Shown here: piece after piece, positions 53,658 to 63,891 of the stretch | Layout of the letters: the number at the start of each line of letters is the position of its first letter | Numbering within the stretch: the stretch's first letter is position 1 | Assembly (NCBI RefSeq): GCF_001610895.1 | Contig: NZ_CP011273.1 | Span: 1,178,001 to 1,242,000 of the forward strand | Length of the DNA stretch: 64,000 nt | Direction of reading: 5' to 3' | Origin: Planctomyces sp. SH-PL62 | GTDB taxonomy: Bacteria; Planctomycetota; Planctomycetia; Isosphaerales; Isosphaeraceae | Made by a program: the position numbers and the translations under genes | The notes under the pieces: model-generated | What the model was told of the DNA's origin: nothing | Database searches by the model: none | What the model saw: the letters and a program-made list of their open reading frames with translations, nothing else

Positions 53658-55661
53658 TTATTGCTTGGGCGGCGAGGTGGACTTGCCCAGCTCGACGCGA
53701 AGGGTGACGTCCTTGCCGTCGCGCTTGATGAGGACGTCGACGGCGTCTCCCGGCTTGTAGCGGCCCAGGCTTTCCATGTAGTCGTAGATCGTCCCGATCG
53801 GCTTGCCGCCGATGCCGATGATCACGTCGCCCCCCTTGAGTCCGGCCTTGGCGGCGGGGCCGCCTTCGCGAACGTCGGAGAGCTTCATGCCGGCCTTGCC
53901 CTCGTCGGCGTAGTCGGGCATGACGCCCAAAGTGACGCTCATCCCGGTGGAGGCCGACTGCGAAGGCGACGCCGACGGCGACGTCGAGGCGCCGTGCCTA
54001 GCGGGGGCAGGGCCGCGCGCGAAGGCCGGGCGTTGGGGTCGTCGGAGGATGTCGAGCAGGAGCAGCTCGATGTAGTCGGCGATCCCGGCCATCCCCGCGT
54101 AGTTGATCTTCGCCGAGTCGTCGCTGGGGCGGTGGTAGTCGGAATGGATGCCGGTGAACGCGAACAGGATGGGGACGTCCTTGGCGTGGAACGACTGGTG
54201 GTCGCTGCCGCCGAAGCCGTCGGTCATGCCCGGGACCTTCTTGATGGTCAGGCCGGAGTCCTTGCCGAGCGCGTCGACCAGGCCGTCGAAGCCGGGGGAG
54301 GTCCCGGTGCCGATCATCGTCAGCTCACGCTTCTCGTTCAGGCGGCCCACCATGTCGAAATTGAACATGGCGACCGTGGATTCGATCGGGAAGGGGGGGT
54401 GTTCGACGTAATGCTGCGAGCCGAGCAGCCCGCGCTCCTCGCCGGAGAAGGCGACGAAGACGATCCGGCGGGGGGGCGGGTCGCGACGTTCCGCGAGCCG
54501 ACGGGCCAGTTCCAGGGTCAGGGCGGTGCCCGACGCGTTGTCGTCGGCGCCGTTGTGCACGTCGGTCGAGAGGAAGGCCAGCGAGCCCGAAGTCAGGCCG
54601 CCTCGACCCAGGTGGTCGTAATGGCCGCCGACGACGATCGTCTCGCCGGAGTTCGGCCCCGCCCCTTCCAGCACGCCGATCACGTTGCTGGTCTCGATGG
54701 CGGGCCGGTCGATCTTGACGCGGCCGGCGACGGCCAGCCCCTTCAACTCGCGCGAGCGCGGCTTGTAGTCCTTGTCGATCTCCGCCTCCAACTCGGCCAG
54801 CGTGGGCTCGCCGGCGGCCTTGAGGATCTTGTCGGCGAAGTCGCGGGTGACGTGGACGATCGGCAGGAGGGCGAGGGTCTCGGAGCCCGCCGAGCCCAGG
54901 TTCAGGAGGGCGTCGCGGTCGGAGCCGAGACCGGCCAGGTCGTTGACCACCAGCAGCATCGCGGCCCCGTGCTGGTAGGCGTTGGTCGCCTTGTGGCGGA
55001 AGGTGGCGAAGTCGCTGGTCTTCTTGCCGTCGAACGGGCTCGCCTCATCGTTCAGGCCGGGCTCGCGGCGGAGGACGAGGACGACCTTGCCCTTCGCGTC
55101 GATCCCCGCGTAATCGTCGTACGCCAGATTCTTGTCCGGCCGGTCGGCCGTGATGCCGAAGCCCGCGAAGACGATCGGGGCGGCGTCGGCCGAGCCGGTC
55201 GTCCCAATGGCCATGGGGTTGAAATCGGTCCGGGGGACGCCGGCGATCGCGACGTCGCCGGGCCCCTTGACGGTCAGTTCGAGGGGGTCGCCGAGGCGCG
55301 GCTGGCCGGAGATCGTGAACTTCTGGAAGTAGCCGTCGCCGCCGGGGGGGGGCTGGAGGCCGAGATCCTTGAATCGCCCGGCGATGTACTCGGCCGAGGC
55401 CTCGATCCCCTGCGTCCCGGGCGCGCGGCCCTCCTGGGCGTCGTCGGCGAGGAACGTCACGTCGTCCCGGAGCCGGACCTCGGCCGGGGAGACGAACGTC
55501 GACGTCGCGGCCGGCGAGTCGGCCCCGCCGCCCCCGTCCCCGACCGGCGCCTGCGCCCGCGTCCCGACGACGGCTGGCCCGAAGGTCAGGGCCGCCAGGG
55601 CCGCCAGGCCCGCCGCGACCCCCGAGAACCGCCCCGGACTCCCCACGCGATGCCTCATCAT
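53658..55661 (-). CDS. Secreted M28 zinc aminopeptidase with C-terminal PDZ domain
   Basis: The 667-residue protein has a Sec signal (VAAGLAALAALTFGPAVVG), a protease-associated domain (about 150-330) and an M28 core with the five zinc ligands: GGHYDHLG (His), NGADDNASG (Asp), SGEERGLLGS (Glu), FNFDMVG (Asp) and SDYHRPSD (His). A Ser/Pro/Ala linker leads to a PDZ domain (about 575-660; KAGLKGGDVIIGIGGKPI). It likely removes amino acids from peptides outside the cytoplasm, with the PDZ part recognising partners. Confidence 0.9.
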   Translation of the reverse strand: MMRHRVGSPGRFSGVAAGLAALAALTFGPAVVGTRAQAPVGDGGGGADSPAATSTFVSPAEVRLRDDVTFLADDAQEGRAPGTQGIEASAEYIAGRFKDLGLQPPPGGDGYFQKFTISGQPRLGDPLELTVKGPGDVAIAGVPRTDFNPMAIGTTGSADAAPIVFAGFGITADRPDKNLAYDDYAGIDAKGKVVLVLRREPGLNDEASPFDGKKTSDFATFRHKATNAYQHGAAMLLVVNDLAGLGSDRDALLNLGSAGSETLALLPIVHVTRDFADKILKAAGEPTLAELEAEIDKDYKPRSRELKGLAVAGRVKIDRPAIETSNVIGVLEGAGPNSGETIVVGGHYDHLGRGGLTSGSLAFLSTDVHNGADDNASGTALTLELARRLAERRDPPPRRIVFVAFSGEERGLLGSQHYVEHPPFPIESTVAMFNFDMVGRLNEKRELTMIGTGTSPGFDGLVDALGKDSGLTIKKVPGMTDGFGGSDHQSFHAKDVPILFAFTGIHSDYHRPSDDSAKINYAGMAGIADYIELLLLDILRRPQRPAFARGPAPARHGASTSPSASPSQSASTGMSVTLGVMPDYADEGKAGMKLSDVREGGPAAKAGLKGGDVIIGIGGKPIGTIYDYMESLGRYKPGDAVDVLIKRDGKDVTLRVELGKSTSPPKQ

Positions 55662-55842
55662 CCGATCGTTCCTTTCTCGACGCCTTGATCGTCCTGGACG
55701 GGTCGATTCTGAGGGGCCGTGTCGGCAGGGTCAAGCCGTCTCCCGGCCGAGGGGGGCCGCGTTGCAACCGCCCCGACCCCCCGCTACACTGAACCCGGCG
55801 GGGCTAGGACAATTGTCACTTCCGGCGGGAGGCTCGGTGGAT

Positions 55843-57171
55843 ATGATCGCAATGAACGGGCGTCGGCGGTTCTCGCGGTGGCTCCCGGCGCTCCTGCTCG
55901 CGGCGGTCGCGGGGGGGGCGGCGGTCGGCCAGGAGGCGTCGGAAGCGGCGCTGCGCGACCGCGTGCTGCAACTCGTCGAGCGGCTGGGCGCGGACAAGCC
56001 GGAGGCTCGCGACGCGGCCGAGGCGGCGCTCGTGAAGCTCGGGGCGCGGGCCTTGCCCTTGCTCCCGGACCCGGCAGGCCTCCCGAAGGAGAGCGCCGAT
56101 CGGCTCGCGAGGGTCCGCGAGTCGATCGGGAAGGACGGGCCGGGCGACGACCCGACGAAGCCCTCTCGGGTGACGCTCAAGGCGAAGGGGATCCGCCTCA
56201 GCGACGCCCTTCTGCAGCTCCAGAAGCAGACCGGCAACCCGATCACCGACCTCCGCGAGCAGTACGGGGTCGAGGCGACGAACCCGTCGATCGACCTCGA
56301 CCTGGACGGCGCGCCGTTCCTGGAGGCCCTCGACGAGGTCGCGCGGCGGGCCGACGTCGGGATCACCCCGTACACCGGCGACGGCTCGATCGGCATCATG
56401 GGGGGGCGAGCCGAGGCCGCCGCCGGAGCCGCCGCGACGACCTCGACGCCGTTGCAGTACGTCGGGCCCTTCCGGGTGACCCTCCGGCAGTTCACGGCGA
56501 TGCGCGATTTCCAGACGGGGGCGGCGTCCGCCAACGCGGCCCTCGAGATCGCCTGGGAGCCACGAATCCGCCCGATGCTGATGGCGATCAAGGCCGATCA
56601 GGTGGAGGTCCGAGACGACCAGGGCCGCACGGTCAAGCCGCAGGTGGCGGCGGAGTCGAGCGACGTGGTGCTGCGACCCGAGAACCCGTCGGCCGACGTC
56701 AACGTGAACCTAGAGGCGCCCGATCGGTCGGCGATGAAGCTCGCGACCTTCCGCGTGAAGGCCGAGATGACCCTCCCCGCCGACGTGAAGACCTTCCGCT
56801 TCCCCAACCTCGCCGAGAAGAAGACCATCCAGCAAGGCGAGGTGGGAGTGACGCTCGAAGGGGTCGAGGTGGACGAGCAGGTCTGGAAGGTGGGGGTCGT
56901 CCTCAGCTATCCGGGCGAGGGGCCCGCGTTCGAGAGCTACCGCCAGGGGTTGTTCAACAACCGGCTCTGGCTCCAGAAGGCCGACGGCTCCAAATTCGAA
57001 CAGAACGGCGGATTCTCGAACACCGGCAGCGACGGCGGCCGGTTGGGGTTCGAATACCTATTCGTCGACGCGCCCGGCAAGCCCGAGGACTACCAGCTCG
57101 TGTACGAGACGCCGAGCCGGGTCGTCACCGTCCCCGTCGAGTTTACGTTCCGGGACGTGCCGCTCCCCTGA
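55843..57171 (+). CDS. Secreted protein of unknown function with helical N-terminus
   Basis: The 442-residue product has a signal peptide (WLPALLLAAVAGGAAVGQ), a charged helical segment (VLQLVERLGADKPEARDAAE) and a region TLKAKGIRLSDALLQLQKQT that resembles short secretin/TonB-type repeats. The C-terminal half is beta-rich. I recognise no catalytic motif. GGGAGG lies upstream of ATATG; a second ATG three codons later is possible. The neighbours (M28-PDZ peptidase divergent, subtilase downstream) are also exported. Confidence 0.65.
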   Translation: MIAMNGRRRFSRWLPALLLAAVAGGAAVGQEASEAALRDRVLQLVERLGADKPEARDAAEAALVKLGARALPLLPDPAGLPKESADRLARVRESIGKDGPGDDPTKPSRVTLKAKGIRLSDALLQLQKQTGNPITDLREQYGVEATNPSIDLDLDGAPFLEALDEVARRADVGITPYTGDGSIGIMGGRAEAAAGAAATTSTPLQYVGPFRVTLRQFTAMRDFQTGAASANAALEIAWEPRIRPMLMAIKADQVEVRDDQGRTVKPQVAAESSDVVLRPENPSADVNVNLEAPDRSAMKLATFRVKAEMTLPADVKTFRFPNLAEKKTIQQGEVGVTLEGVEVDEQVWKVGVVLSYPGEGPAFESYRQGLFNNRLWLQKADGSKFEQNGGFSNTGSDGGRLGFEYLFVDAPGKPEDYQLVYETPSRVVTVPVEFTFRDVPLP

Positions 57172-57458
57172 CCGGCGTCGCCCTGCGGGGGCGTGCTCGT
57201 CGGGTTCGGACGGTTGTTTGAAATTGTTCGTGGATGCGCGGAATCGAAAGGCGGGGGCCGCCTTGTCGTGGGATCCTTAAGAAGAATTGCGTTCGATGCT
57301 TGACTTTGTCGAATTGTGCGGGCATCGTGATCTCGTCGCCCGCACGCTCTCTCGCCGGGATTCGATGAAGATCCCTTGTCGTCAAGCATCGAGGCTCGCG
57401 AGGGCGTCGCCGAAGTCGTTCGACGCATCCTCGAGTCGCAACCCTGAAGAGGTGCCCT

Positions 57459-60344
57459 TTGACGCGAAATCACCTGGATTCCGACCGGGCGCGTTCCCGG
57501 AGGCCGAGGCGGCCGATCGCCTGCTCCCCTCGGACGGAACAGCTGGAGGACCGCAGGCTCATGGCGGGCCTTCTCCCCAGGGCGACCTCCCTCCTGACGC
57601 CCGCGATCCTGGGCGACGGCGACGCCCAGGTCCAGAGGATGTCGTCCTCGCTGGCGAGCCTCGTCTACGCCTCCCGGACGGCGCCCGCCGGCGTGAGCCC
57701 GGCCCAGGTCATCGATTCGTCGCGGCTCCCGCTCATCCGGGATGCGCAGGGGCGGGTCGCCGTGTCGGTGACGGCCCGGGACGTCGGCCGCCTGACGCCC
57801 GAGCTGCAACGGCTCGGATTCCAGGTGACGGCGTCGCTGCCGGCGCTTCATTTGGTCGAAGGCTTCCTGCCGCTCGCCTCGATCCTCGACGCGACGACGC
57901 TCGCCGCCTCCGGGCTCCTGGGCCTCTCGGCCATCGCCCGTCCTCAGACGGGCGCCGGCGCCGTGACGAGCCAGGCCGATTTCGTGCTCGAAGCCGACCG
58001 CGTCCGCAACACGCTCCCCGCCGGCCTCACCGGGGCCGGTGTGAAGGTGGGGGTGATCAGCGACAGCTTCAACCGCCTGGGGGGCTATGCGGCGGGGGTC
58101 GCCTCGGGCGACCTCCCGGCCGGCGTCCTGAACTACCTCGAAGGGCCGGCCGGCAGCTCCGACGAGGGGCGCGGCATGGCCGAACTGGTGCACGACCTGG
58201 CGCCCGGCTCGCCGCTCGCCTTCGGGTCGGCCTTCTACGGCCAGGCCCAGTTCGGCCAGCTGATCCGCGACCTGGCCAATCCGGCGGTCTTCGGCGCCTC
58301 GATCATCACCGACGACATCTTCTATTTCGAGGAGCCCCTTTTCCAGGACGGCCCGATCGCCCAGGCGATCAACGACGTGGTGGCCAACCGGGACGTCGCC
58401 TACTTCGCGCTCGCGGGGAACCTGGGGACCCAGGCGTATGAATCGACCTCCCCCAGCTTCGGAGCCGATCCCACGTACGGATCGGGCTTCCTCGACTTCA
58501 ACCCCGGCGCGGGGGTGGACACGCGACAGCGGATCACGCTGGGCGCCGGTCAGGTGGTCTACCTGAACCTGCAGTGGGACCAGCCGTTCTACACGGTCGA
58601 CGGCGTGACGACCGACCTGGACTTCTACCTGATCGATCCGGCCACCGGCGCCATCGTGGCTTCCTCCGCGGCGGACAATCCGGCGATCCAGACCCCCAGC
58701 GAACTGCTCGCGTTCCAGAACACCACCGGCGCGACCCGCTCTTACGACCTCCTCGTCTATAATTTCAGCGGCCCGAACCCCGGCCGCGTCAAGTGGGTGA
58801 ACTACGGGGCCAACAACTACGGCGCGATCACGGTCGTCGACTTCCCCACCAACAGCGCGACTGCGAACCCGCACGCGTCGGCCGCGGGGCTCTCCGTCGG
58901 CGCGGCTCCGTTCTTCGACCAGTTGAACCCGGAGTCTTACACCTCGACGGGCCCGAACACGATCCTGTTCTCGCCCAACGGGACGCGACTGGCCGCCCCG
59001 GAGATCCGGGCGACCCCCGACGTCACCTCGATCGACGGGACGGACACGACCTTCTTCGGAAGCGACTTCGACGGCGACGGCCGGCCGAACTTCTTCGGCA
59101 CGTCGGCCGCCGCGCCCCACGCCGCGGCCGTCGCGGCCCTGCTTCGCCAGTATCGGCCCGGCTTCACGGCCCAGCAGGTCTACGATCGCCTGACCTCGAC
59201 CGCCGACGACATCGTCAGTTCCGGGATCGGTCGCGACGTCCGCACGGGCTACGGGCTGATCAACGCCTTCGACGCGATCTTCGGCGACCCGACGGCCGCC
59301 TCCCCCAGCGTCCTCGACGGCTTCGAATCCCGGGCCCTGGACGTCCACTGGGAGACGTACAACGACGGGGCCTCTCGCACGATCGTCACGTCGACCGGCG
59401 GGCCGGCCTCGGGCTCCTATCACCTCGTCATGGATTCGAGCCTCGGCTTCTTCTCCGGGCTCGGAGAATCCGTCCTGCACGTGAATCTGGCCGGTCGCAA
59501 GGGCGTGCAACTCGCCTTCCGCCAGAAGGAATCCGGGGACGGGGATCAGCCGATGCCCTCCTCGTTCAACGGCCGCGTGGACGCCGACGGCGTCGCCTTC
59601 TCCGTCGACGGGGTCAACTGGTATCGCCTCATCAGCCTCACCGGGGCGGACTCCACGTCGACCTATCAGGCCCGCACGTTCGACCTTTCAGGGATCGCCG
59701 CCGGCCTGGGGCTCACCCTCGGCGCCGACGTGCGGATCAAGTTCCAGCACTTTGATACGACCGGCGGCTTCGCCTTCGACGACGTGAAGGTGACGGCGAT
59801 CTCGCAGGCGACGGCCCTGGTGGTCGACGACGGCACGGCCCAGCGCTCGCGGATCCGGTCGATCACGCTCGACGTCGCCGGCACGCTGGCGACGGTCCCG
59901 GCCTCGGCGTTCACCCTGACCCGGACCACCGACGGCGTGATCGTGCCGGTCGTGCCGTCGTTCGTCGTCCGTGGCGACGGGACCACCCGGATCGTCCTGA
60001 CGTTCCAGGCGAGCGCCCTGCAAGGGGGCTCGCTGCCCGACGGCAGGTACTCGCTCCGGATCGACGGCGCGGCGATCCTCGACGACGCCGGGAACCCGAT
60101 CGACGCCGCTCTGAACGGCGTGCGAGGGAGCGTCCGCACCCTCGCGTTCCATCGCTTCTTCGGCGATTCCAACGGCGACGGCCAGGTCGACGCCGTCGAC
60201 TTCCTGGCGTTCCGGGCCGCGGCGCTCGGAGTCGATCCCACGTCCCCGTCCGCCTCGATCTTCGACGGCGACGGCGACGGCGACATCGACCTCGCGGATC
60301 AGACGGCCTTCACGGCCAACTTCCGCAAGCGACGCCTTTCCTGA
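57459..60344 (+). CDS. Subtilase-like (S8) exported protein with C-terminal dockerin repeats
   Basis: The 961-residue protein has the exported-protein motif EQLEDRRLMAG near residue 27. Its protease-like domain shows the Asp box (VGVISDSF, Asp202) and the Ser box FFGTSAAAPHAAAVAALL (Ser549). The usual HGTH is missing: the matching place reads DEGRGMAELVHDLAPG with Glu236. After a beta-sandwich region come two calcium-binding dockerin-like repeats (GDSNGDGQVDAVDFLAF and DGDGDGDIDLADQTAF). Start TTG with AGAGG upstream. It may be an active variant or an inactive binding protein. Confidence 0.85.
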   Translation: MTRNHLDSDRARSRRPRRPIACSPRTEQLEDRRLMAGLLPRATSLLTPAILGDGDAQVQRMSSSLASLVYASRTAPAGVSPAQVIDSSRLPLIRDAQGRVAVSVTARDVGRLTPELQRLGFQVTASLPALHLVEGFLPLASILDATTLAASGLLGLSAIARPQTGAGAVTSQADFVLEADRVRNTLPAGLTGAGVKVGVISDSFNRLGGYAAGVASGDLPAGVLNYLEGPAGSSDEGRGMAELVHDLAPGSPLAFGSAFYGQAQFGQLIRDLANPAVFGASIITDDIFYFEEPLFQDGPIAQAINDVVANRDVAYFALAGNLGTQAYESTSPSFGADPTYGSGFLDFNPGAGVDTRQRITLGAGQVVYLNLQWDQPFYTVDGVTTDLDFYLIDPATGAIVASSAADNPAIQTPSELLAFQNTTGATRSYDLLVYNFSGPNPGRVKWVNYGANNYGAITVVDFPTNSATANPHASAAGLSVGAAPFFDQLNPESYTSTGPNTILFSPNGTRLAAPEIRATPDVTSIDGTDTTFFGSDFDGDGRPNFFGTSAAAPHAAAVAALLRQYRPGFTAQQVYDRLTSTADDIVSSGIGRDVRTGYGLINAFDAIFGDPTAASPSVLDGFESRALDVHWETYNDGASRTIVTSTGGPASGSYHLVMDSSLGFFSGLGESVLHVNLAGRKGVQLAFRQKESGDGDQPMPSSFNGRVDADGVAFSVDGVNWYRLISLTGADSTSTYQARTFDLSGIAAGLGLTLGADVRIKFQHFDTTGGFAFDDVKVTAISQATALVVDDGTAQRSRIRSITLDVAGTLATVPASAFTLTRTTDGVIVPVVPSFVVRGDGTTRIVLTFQASALQGGSLPDGRYSLRIDGAAILDDAGNPIDAALNGVRGSVRTLAFHRFFGDSNGDGQVDAVDFLAFRAAALGVDPTSPSASIFDGDGDGDIDLADQTAFTANFRKRRLS

Positions 60345-60351
60345 CCGGCGG

Positions 60352-60381
60352 GCGCGGCCCCGAGAAGCCTCGGGGCCGCGC
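60352..60381 (+). terminator. GC hairpin after the subtilase-like gene
   Basis: GCGCGGCCCCGAG and its exact complement flank the loop AAGC, 7 bases after the stop codon. No T run follows, as is common in this GC-rich DNA. Confidence 0.55.
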
Positions 60382-60429
60382 GCCGGGCTTCGACCTGATT
60401 CCGTCTTCTTCCATCCAGGATCCACGCCC

Positions 60430-61053
60430 ATGCGAACGCTTGGTGTTTCGGTCTTCGTCGTCGCCCTCCTGGCCGGTCTGCCCGCCGGGTCCGCCCGGGC
60501 CGACCTTTTCCTCTCGCTCCAGCCCTCGTCGTCGACGATCGACGTCGGCGAGATCGTCATGGTGGACGTGCTGCTGGGCCAGGAAGGAGCGGGGCCGCAG
60601 GTCGATGCGTCCAACCCGCTCCTCACCGCCGGAATCCGCCTCTCGTTCGGCGATCCCGCCGGCGTCCTCGGAACCGACCTGGGGACGATCGCCTACCTCC
60701 TGGATTGGGTCGCCGACGCGGCTTTCGAGAATCCTTCGACGATCACCCTCGGGCTGACCAGCCTGATGGGCTTCGACGACCTGACGACCCCGCTCCTGCT
60801 GGCCAGGCTGACGTTCACCGGACTGGCGGCGGGGACGACCACGCTTCAGGTGAAGGATCTGGACGACCAGTCCGCGGACTTCATCACGCTGATGGGGGAC
60901 GTGCTGGATCCCACCAACGTCGGGGCCGCTCGCATCACCGTCCGCTCGTCCGGCGGGACCGTTCCGGAGCCCTCCTCGCTGGCGATGGGTTTGCTGGCGG
61001 CGGGAACGGCCGCCGCGATCGCCGCTCGGGAGCGTCGGGTCGCCCTGGCGTGA
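60430..61053 (+). CDS. PEP-CTERM sorting-domain protein
   Basis: The 207-residue product has a Sec signal (VVALLAGLPAGSARA), a cohesin-like or beta-rich middle part (TIDVGEIVMVDVLLGQ, then GIRLSFGDPAGVLG) and a C-terminal PEP-CTERM signal: VPEPSSLAMGLLAAGTAA followed by the basic AARERR. Such tails direct proteins to exosortase for surface attachment. It follows the dockerin-bearing subtilase by 86 bp, and the cohesin-like fold next to a dockerin protein hints that the two could interact. That is only a suggestion. Confidence 0.8.
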   Translation: MRTLGVSVFVVALLAGLPAGSARADLFLSLQPSSSTIDVGEIVMVDVLLGQEGAGPQVDASNPLLTAGIRLSFGDPAGVLGTDLGTIAYLLDWVADAAFENPSTITLGLTSLMGFDDLTTPLLLARLTFTGLAAGTTTLQVKDLDDQSADFITLMGDVLDPTNVGAARITVRSSGGTVPEPSSLAMGLLAAGTAAAIAARERRVALA

Positions 61054-61087
61054 CCCGGAGAGCCTGAGTCGGAATGGGAAAAGGGGT

Positions 61088-61125
61088 GGGGCGAGGGGGG
61101 GCGACTCGGGCCCCTCCCTCGCCCC
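61088..61125. terminator. Bidirectional terminator hairpin between convergent genes
   Basis: GGGGCGAGGG (61088-61097) pairs exactly with CCCTCGCCCC (61116-61125), and further G-C pairs extend the stem inwards. It lies between the PEP-CTERM gene and the end of the NtrC-type gene. Confidence 0.55.
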
Positions 61126-61128
61126 GTC

Positions 61129-62538
<1,410 letters not shown>

Positions 62539-62615
62539 GGCTCCATCCTTCCGCCGTAGTCGTCGTCGTGTGCTGATTCCATGCAGGACGGAACGGTCCT
62601 CGTCCATTTTTGCCG

Positions 62616-63764
62616 CTAGTGGTCCGATTTGGGAAGGTCCGACCCCGCCTTTGGATCGTTTTTCGGCGTCTCCGCGGGGGGCGGCTCCTGAACGCGGGAG
62701 TCGATGGTGCGATCGGGCGTCGGCGGCTCGGGTGGGACGGGCGAGGGGCGAGACTCGCCGGGGCGGGGGGCGGTGCGGATCTTGACCTCCAGCGTCTCCT
62801 CGCCTCGAACGACGGCGAGGGTCAGCTCGCGGCCCACCGGCGCGAGGTCGATCGCCCGCTGGAGCGCGAGGGCGTCGCGGACCTTGCGGCCGTCGACGGC
62901 CGTGATGCGGTCTCCCGCCTCCAGGCGGGCGAGCGCGGCCGGGCTGTCCATCGCCACCCCGGTCACGACGGCCCCTCCCAGGGTCGGCGAGAAGTCTCCC
63001 GGAAGCCGTCGCGCGGGGGCGAGCTGGACCCCGAGATAACTCCTCGGCCGTCCCCCGCCGTCGCCGAACGCGGCGACCGCCGCGCGGATGTGGTCGGAGG
63101 TGATCGCCGTCGGGAAGGTTCCAAGGTGCCGGACGTCGGCCGTCGGCCCTTCGCCGGGGAGGCTGATTCCCACCACGCGTCCGTCGTGGTCCACCAGCGG
63201 GCCGCCCGCGGTCTCGACCGTGACGAGGGCGTCGATCGCGAAGGGGGCGACTTCGAAGTCCGCCTCGTCGCGCGAGCGGACGGAGGCGACGATCCCCGAC
63301 GAGGCGAGGAGCCGGCCTGTCGCCGAGCGTCCCAGGGCGAGGATCTCGTCACCGAGTTGCAGGGCGGTCGAGCCGCCCAGATTCGCGGCGGCGAGCCCCG
63401 GCGCCGCCGGATCGATCTGGAGGACGACGAGCTTCGTGGCCGGGTCGGCGAGGAAGATTCGTCGGGCCGGCCGGATCGAGCCGTCAGGGAGGACGACCTC
63501 GATTCGCTGGTCGCCGAAGGTCGCCTCGCCGGTCGTCGCGACGAGCCCCCGGGCTGCGTCGACCACCACGCCGGAACTGGAGAGGGGCTCGCGGAAGCCG
63601 TGCCGCGTCGATCGCACCGAGACGACCGAGGCCTCGACCGCGGCGGTCGCCCCCCGGATCGCCGCGGCTCGCGAGTTCGTCGCCTCCTGCGCCGGGGCGG
63701 CTTCCGGCGAGGCGGCCAGGGTTGCCAGGACGATCAGCCCGCGACCGAGACGACGGCTCGACAT
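62616..63764 (-). CDS. HtrA-like trypsin-fold protein with PDZ domain, catalytic residues lost
   Basis: The 382-residue protein has a signal peptide (LGRGLIVLATLAASPEAAPA), a trypsin-like domain (residues about 35-260) and one PDZ domain (about 270-345, SPAALARLEAGDRITAVDGR), then a Pro-rich tail. In HtrA proteases the catalytic residues sit in TNxHV, TDLAVL and GNSGGPL. Here the same places read VATTGEAT (75-82), TKLVVL (Lys111) and ETAGGPL (Ala186), so none of the triad is left. It is likely a binding or sensory pseudoprotease. Start at MSSRRLGRG. Confidence 0.8.
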   Translation of the reverse strand: MSSRRLGRGLIVLATLAASPEAAPAQEATNSRAAAIRGATAAVEASVVSVRSTRHGFREPLSSSGVVVDAARGLVATTGEATFGDQRIEVVLPDGSIRPARRIFLADPATKLVVLQIDPAAPGLAAANLGGSTALQLGDEILALGRSATGRLLASSGIVASVRSRDEADFEVAPFAIDALVTVETAGGPLVDHDGRVVGISLPGEGPTADVRHLGTFPTAITSDHIRAAVAAFGDGGGRPRSYLGVQLAPARRLPGDFSPTLGGAVVTGVAMDSPAALARLEAGDRITAVDGRKVRDALALQRAIDLAPVGRELTLAVVRGEETLEVKIRTAPRPGESRPSPVPPEPPTPDRTIDSRVQEPPPAETPKNDPKAGSDLPKSDH

Positions 63765-63891
63765 GATGGGGCCTCCGAGACGGGCTTCGCGACGCCGAAG
63801 CGGCTCGCACCCCGCGCCCGTCTCGTCGATCCTAACGTCGTGCGGCGGGCGGTCGCAATCGATCGGCCTCCGCACGAGCTTCGACGGATCG

